Below, piece after piece: positions 5,660 to 7,690 of a stretch of 7,690 nt of DNA; position 1 is the stretch's first letter; every line of letters starts with the position of its first letter. Both the position numbers and the translations under genes were made by a program. The notes beneath the pieces were generated by a model, which was not told the DNA's origin, searched no databases, and saw nothing but the letters and a program-made list of their open reading frames with translations. The stretch lies in assembly GCA_900544985.1 (NCBI GenBank), contig UQXK01000063.1, positions 1 through 7,690 of the forward strand, written 5' to 3'. The DNA is from an uncultured Eubacteriales bacterium (lineage in GTDB: Bacteria > Bacillota > Clostridia > Oscillospirales > CAG-272).

Positions 5660-5745
5660 AATTTTCCTCAAATACACCGCTTTATTTTGCTGAAAGTTTT
5701 TGAAGATTCACAAAAAAACTTTTCAAGAAAAGTTTCTTGTGCCTT
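5660..5745 (-). repeat. Mosaic intergenic repeat, copy 2
   Basis: Positions 5667-5741 align on the plus strand with the reverse complement of 7435-7505, with about 60 matching positions by eye. Shared blocks are CTCAAA, ACACC, CTTTATTTTG, TTTTGAAG, AAACTTTTC and GAAAAGTTTCTTGTG. It includes a 9-bp hairpin (5716-5724 with 5727-5735). It occupies the gap between gtrA and the oxidoreductase gene. Unlike the other copies, it has no GGGGC hairpin or terminator module. Confidence 0.7.
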
Positions 5746-5796
5746 GCTTCCTAAAAAACACTTAAAATTTTGATATAAAAACTCAGGGAGAAAATT

Positions 5797-7359
5797 ATGG
5801 AAAACGAAAAAAAGACCGCAATTATAATCGGTGCCGGTCCTGCCGGACTTTGCGCCGCGTACACACTTCTCACCGAAACGAACATAATTCCCGTAATATT
5901 CGAAGAATCGGATTTTATAGGCGGAATATCCCGCACGATAGAACACAACGGGAACAGAATGGACATAGGCGGTCACCGCTTTTTCTCCAAGAGTGAAGAG
6001 GTAAACGAGTTCTGGCAGAAATTCATGCCTGTTCAGGGCGCCCCGTCGATAGACGACAAAATACTCGAAACAAAGAACAAAGAGCTTGCAAAAGACGGTC
6101 CCGACCCCGAAAAAGAGGACAACGTTCTCCTTATCCGCAACCGCGTTTCGAGAATCTACTACCTGAAAAAATTCTTCGATTACCCGATAAGCCTTAAATT
6201 CCAGACATTCAAGAACATGGGATTTGCGCGCACGATGAAGGCGGGATTCGGTTATATCCATTCCGCAATGTTCAAAAAGAAAGAGGATTCTCTCAAAAAC
6301 TTCTATATAAACCGCTTCGGAAAACCGCTGTATGAAATGTTCTTCGAGGATTATACGGAAAAAGTTTGGGGAAGAAATCCCGACAGTATCGACGCGTCCT
6401 GGGGCGCTCAGAGAGTAAAGGGACTTTCGCTGCGCAGTGCGATCTGGGCTGTTCTTTCCAAGCCCTTCAAGAAAAACAAAAACAACGTCGAAACTTCACT
6501 TATAGAACAATATGTATATCCGAAAAAAGGTCCCGGTCAGCTTTGGGAAGCCGTTGCCGACGAAGTAGAACGTCTCGGCGGAAAAATCGTAAAGAACTGT
6601 TCGGTTGAAAAAATAGAAACCGACGGCAAAAAGATACTCTCCGTCGGAATAAGCAAGAACGGCAAAAAAGAAACGGTTTCGGCAGATTATTACTTCTCCT
6701 CCATGCCGATAAAAGATCTTATATCCGGCATGGGCGACATCGTGCCGCAAGATATACACGATATAGCGGTAAACCTTCCCTACCGTGATTTCATAACCGT
6801 CGGACTTCTTGTAAACAAGCTCAAAATAAAGAACGAGACAAAGACAAAGACCATCGGAAATATCGTCCCGGACTGCTGGATATACATTCAGGAAAAGGGC
6901 GTAAAGCTCGGCAGACTTCAAATATTCAACAACTGGTCTCCCTACATGGTAAAAGATTTCGAAAACAATGTCTGGATAGGTCTTGAATACTTCTGCAACG
7001 AAGGCGACGAGCTCTGGAATATGGAAGACAAGGCATTCATAGACCTTGCCGCAGACGAGCTTTCCAAGATCGGCATAATAGATAAAGAAGATATTCTCGA
7101 TTCCGTACGTGCAAAAGTAAAGAAAGCATATCCCGCGTACTTCGGAACATATTCCGAATTTGACAAGGTAAAAGATTACCTCAGCGGAATAGACAATCTG
7201 TACTGCATAGGCAGAAACGGTCAGCACAGATACAACAACATGGACCACTCTATGATGACGGCGTTTGAAGCGGTCAGAGCATTAAAACGCGGAGATACTT
7301 CGCGCGATGTCGTTTGGAACGTCAACACCGAAAAAGAATATCACGAGGAAAAGAAATAA
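5797..7359 (+). CDS. FAD-dependent oxidoreductase, UDP-galactopyranose mutase/PPOX-like
   Basis: A 520-aa flavoprotein. The N-terminal Rossmann motif IIGAGPAGLCAAY (10-22) binds the FAD dinucleotide, followed by the acidic EES near 36-38 and IGGISRT (41-47). GGHRFFSK (58-65) and FFEDYTEKVWG (182-192) resemble segments of UDP-galactopyranose mutases and related amine-oxidase-fold proteins. The C-terminal IGRNGQHRYNNMDHSMMTA (471-489) is the usual second FAD-contact region. The protein is longer than bacterial Glf (about 370-400 aa), so I do not assign the mutase reaction. Start: ATG at 5797 with AGGGAG 6 bases upstream. There is no convincing promoter in the preceding gap, so it is probably co-transcribed with gtrA. 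That pairing suggests a sugar-precursor role in envelope polysaccharide synthesis (inference). A strong terminator follows. Confidence 0.85.
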   Translation: MENEKKTAIIIGAGPAGLCAAYTLLTETNIIPVIFEESDFIGGISRTIEHNGNRMDIGGHRFFSKSEEVNEFWQKFMPVQGAPSIDDKILETKNKELAKDGPDPEKEDNVLLIRNRVSRIYYLKKFFDYPISLKFQTFKNMGFARTMKAGFGYIHSAMFKKKEDSLKNFYINRFGKPLYEMFFEDYTEKVWGRNPDSIDASWGAQRVKGLSLRSAIWAVLSKPFKKNKNNVETSLIEQYVYPKKGPGQLWEAVADEVERLGGKIVKNCSVEKIETDGKKILSVGISKNGKKETVSADYYFSSMPIKDLISGMGDIVPQDIHDIAVNLPYRDFITVGLLVNKLKIKNETKTKTIGNIVPDCWIYIQEKGVKLGRLQIFNNWSPYMVKDFENNVWIGLEYFCNEGDELWNMEDKAFIDLAADELSKIGIIDKEDILDSVRAKVKKAYPAYFGTYSEFDKVKDYLSGIDNLYCIGRNGQHRYNNMDHSMMTAFEAVRALKRGDTSRDVVWNVNTEKEYHEEKK

Positions 7360-7365
7360 AATGAG

Positions 7366-7394
7366 AAAATCACGGCATATGCCGTGATTTTTTT
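7366..7394 (+). terminator. Terminator of the oxidoreductase gene
   Basis: A perfect 26-bp palindrome (arms 7366-7378 and 7379-7391, AAAATCACGGCAT and complement) starts 6 bases after the stop codon and ends in seven T (7388-7394). The A-run on its left makes it usable on both strands. Confidence 0.88.
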
Positions 7395-7395
7395 G

Positions 7396-7510
7396 TATGC
7401 GTTATCATTTGGGGCTGTCCGCCCCAAACCCTAACACAAGAAACTTTTCGGGAAAAGTTTCTTGGAACTTCAAAAGCTTCATCAAAATAAAGTGGTGTGT
7501 TTGAGTAAAG
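7396..7510 (+). repeat. Mosaic intergenic repeat, copy 3
   Basis: Modules in order: TGCGTTATCA; an 8-bp TTTGGGGC/GCCCCAAA hairpin (7408-7415 with 7421-7428, loop TGTCC); ACAC; a perfect 13-bp stem (7437-7449 with 7452-7464); and a core, CTTCAAAAGCTTC then CAAAATAAAGTGGTGTG. The core is shared with the oppositely oriented copy that follows it, and with copy 2. Confidence 0.75.
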
Positions 7511-7594
7511 TTTTTGCGGATTTTTAAGGGGCTTTTTGCAAAAAAGCCCCTTAAAGCAAAGTTTGGAACGCAGTTCCAACACATTACGAAAAAT
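7485..7594 (-). repeat. Mosaic intergenic repeat, copy 4 (inverted)
   Basis: On the minus strand it reads ATTTTTCG, a TTGGAAC/GTTCCAA hairpin (7563-7569 with 7573-7579), a perfect 15-bp stem with GGGGC (7523-7537 with 7541-7555), then CGCAAAAACTTT and CACACCACTTTATTTTG. This is the same module order as copy 1 at 64-170, in the opposite orientation. It converges on copy 3 and shares its core, so the two form a composite. Confidence 0.75.
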
Positions 7595-7622
7595 AAAAAA
7601 CGCGGCAATGCCGCGTTTTTTT
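7595..7622. terminator. Bidirectional hairpin terminator
   Basis: Arms 7595-7607 and 7609-7621 (AAAAAACGCGGCA and complement) with A- and T-runs either side. It is almost identical to 28-54. With a terminator already at 7366, this one probably serves a convergent gene beyond the window, or is simply part of the repeat. Confidence 0.8.
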
Positions 7623-7690
7623 CATGTGCGTTATAAGTTGGGGCTGTCCGCCCCAAACCCCGACACAAAGGACTTTTCGTGAAAAGTCCT
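7623..7690 (+). repeat. Mosaic intergenic repeat, copy 5 (runs off window)
   Basis: CATGTGCGTTATAAG leads into a TTGGGGC/GCCCCAA hairpin (7638-7644 with 7650-7656, loop TGTCC), CCCCGACACA and a 10-bp stem (7669-7678 with 7681-7690) cut at the window end. The first part matches the inverted start of the window (1-27). Confidence 0.7.

Noticed and set aside
5774..5779. TATAAA as a -10 for the oxidoreductase gene
   Set aside because: No -35 lies at a suitable distance, and transcription would start inside the ribosome binding site.
7366..7690. CRISPR array
   Set aside because: The repeats are hairpin modules of different lengths and orientations, without regular direct repeats or uniform spacers, and no cas genes are present.

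Overview
The window looks like chromosomal DNA from a low-to-moderate GC Gram-positive bacterium, most likely an anaerobic Clostridia-type Firmicute. This is inferred from strong AGGAG-type ribosome binding sites, TTGACA/TATAAT-like promoters, U-tailed hairpin terminators, and gene types common in that group (O-acetylhomoserine sulfhydrylase, short acyl-ACP thioesterase, MntP, GtrA). I see no transposase, phage gene, CRISPR array, tRNA or rRNA.

Layout. Positions 1-196 hold part of a hairpin-rich intergenic repeat. Four genes then read leftwards. An unusually large ECF-type sigma factor (197-1825) carries a winged-helix segment and a long unrecognised C-terminal domain. Next come an O-acetylhomoserine sulfhydrylase, metY (2027-3316), an acyl-ACP thioesterase (3359-4075) and a manganese exporter, mntP (4184-4750). 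The thioesterase and metY are 42 bp apart and probably form an operon. mntP has its own near-consensus promoter and probably its own terminator.

A 445-bp divergent intergenic region (4751-5195) separates mntP from two rightward genes. It contains both promoters, a leader hairpin before mntP, two perfect inverted repeats in the gtrA leader, and a GC-rich structured stretch that no gene explains. Rightward are a GtrA-family membrane protein (5196-5627) and a 520-aa FAD-dependent oxidoreductase related to UDP-galactopyranose mutase and protoporphyrinogen oxidase (5797-7359). These two may act together in making or flipping a cell-surface polysaccharide sugar precursor. The oxidoreductase ends at a strong terminator.

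The most striking non-coding signal is a family of mosaic, hairpin-rich repeats at 1-170, 5628-5745 and 7366-7690. The modules (terminator hairpin, GGGGC or GGAAC hairpin, a 10-15 bp arm hairpin, and an AT-rich core around ACACCACTTTATTTTG) recur in different combinations and orientations. The two window ends carry related copies in opposite orientation. The other item of note is the sigma factor with its large extension and no anti-sigma gene visible beside it.
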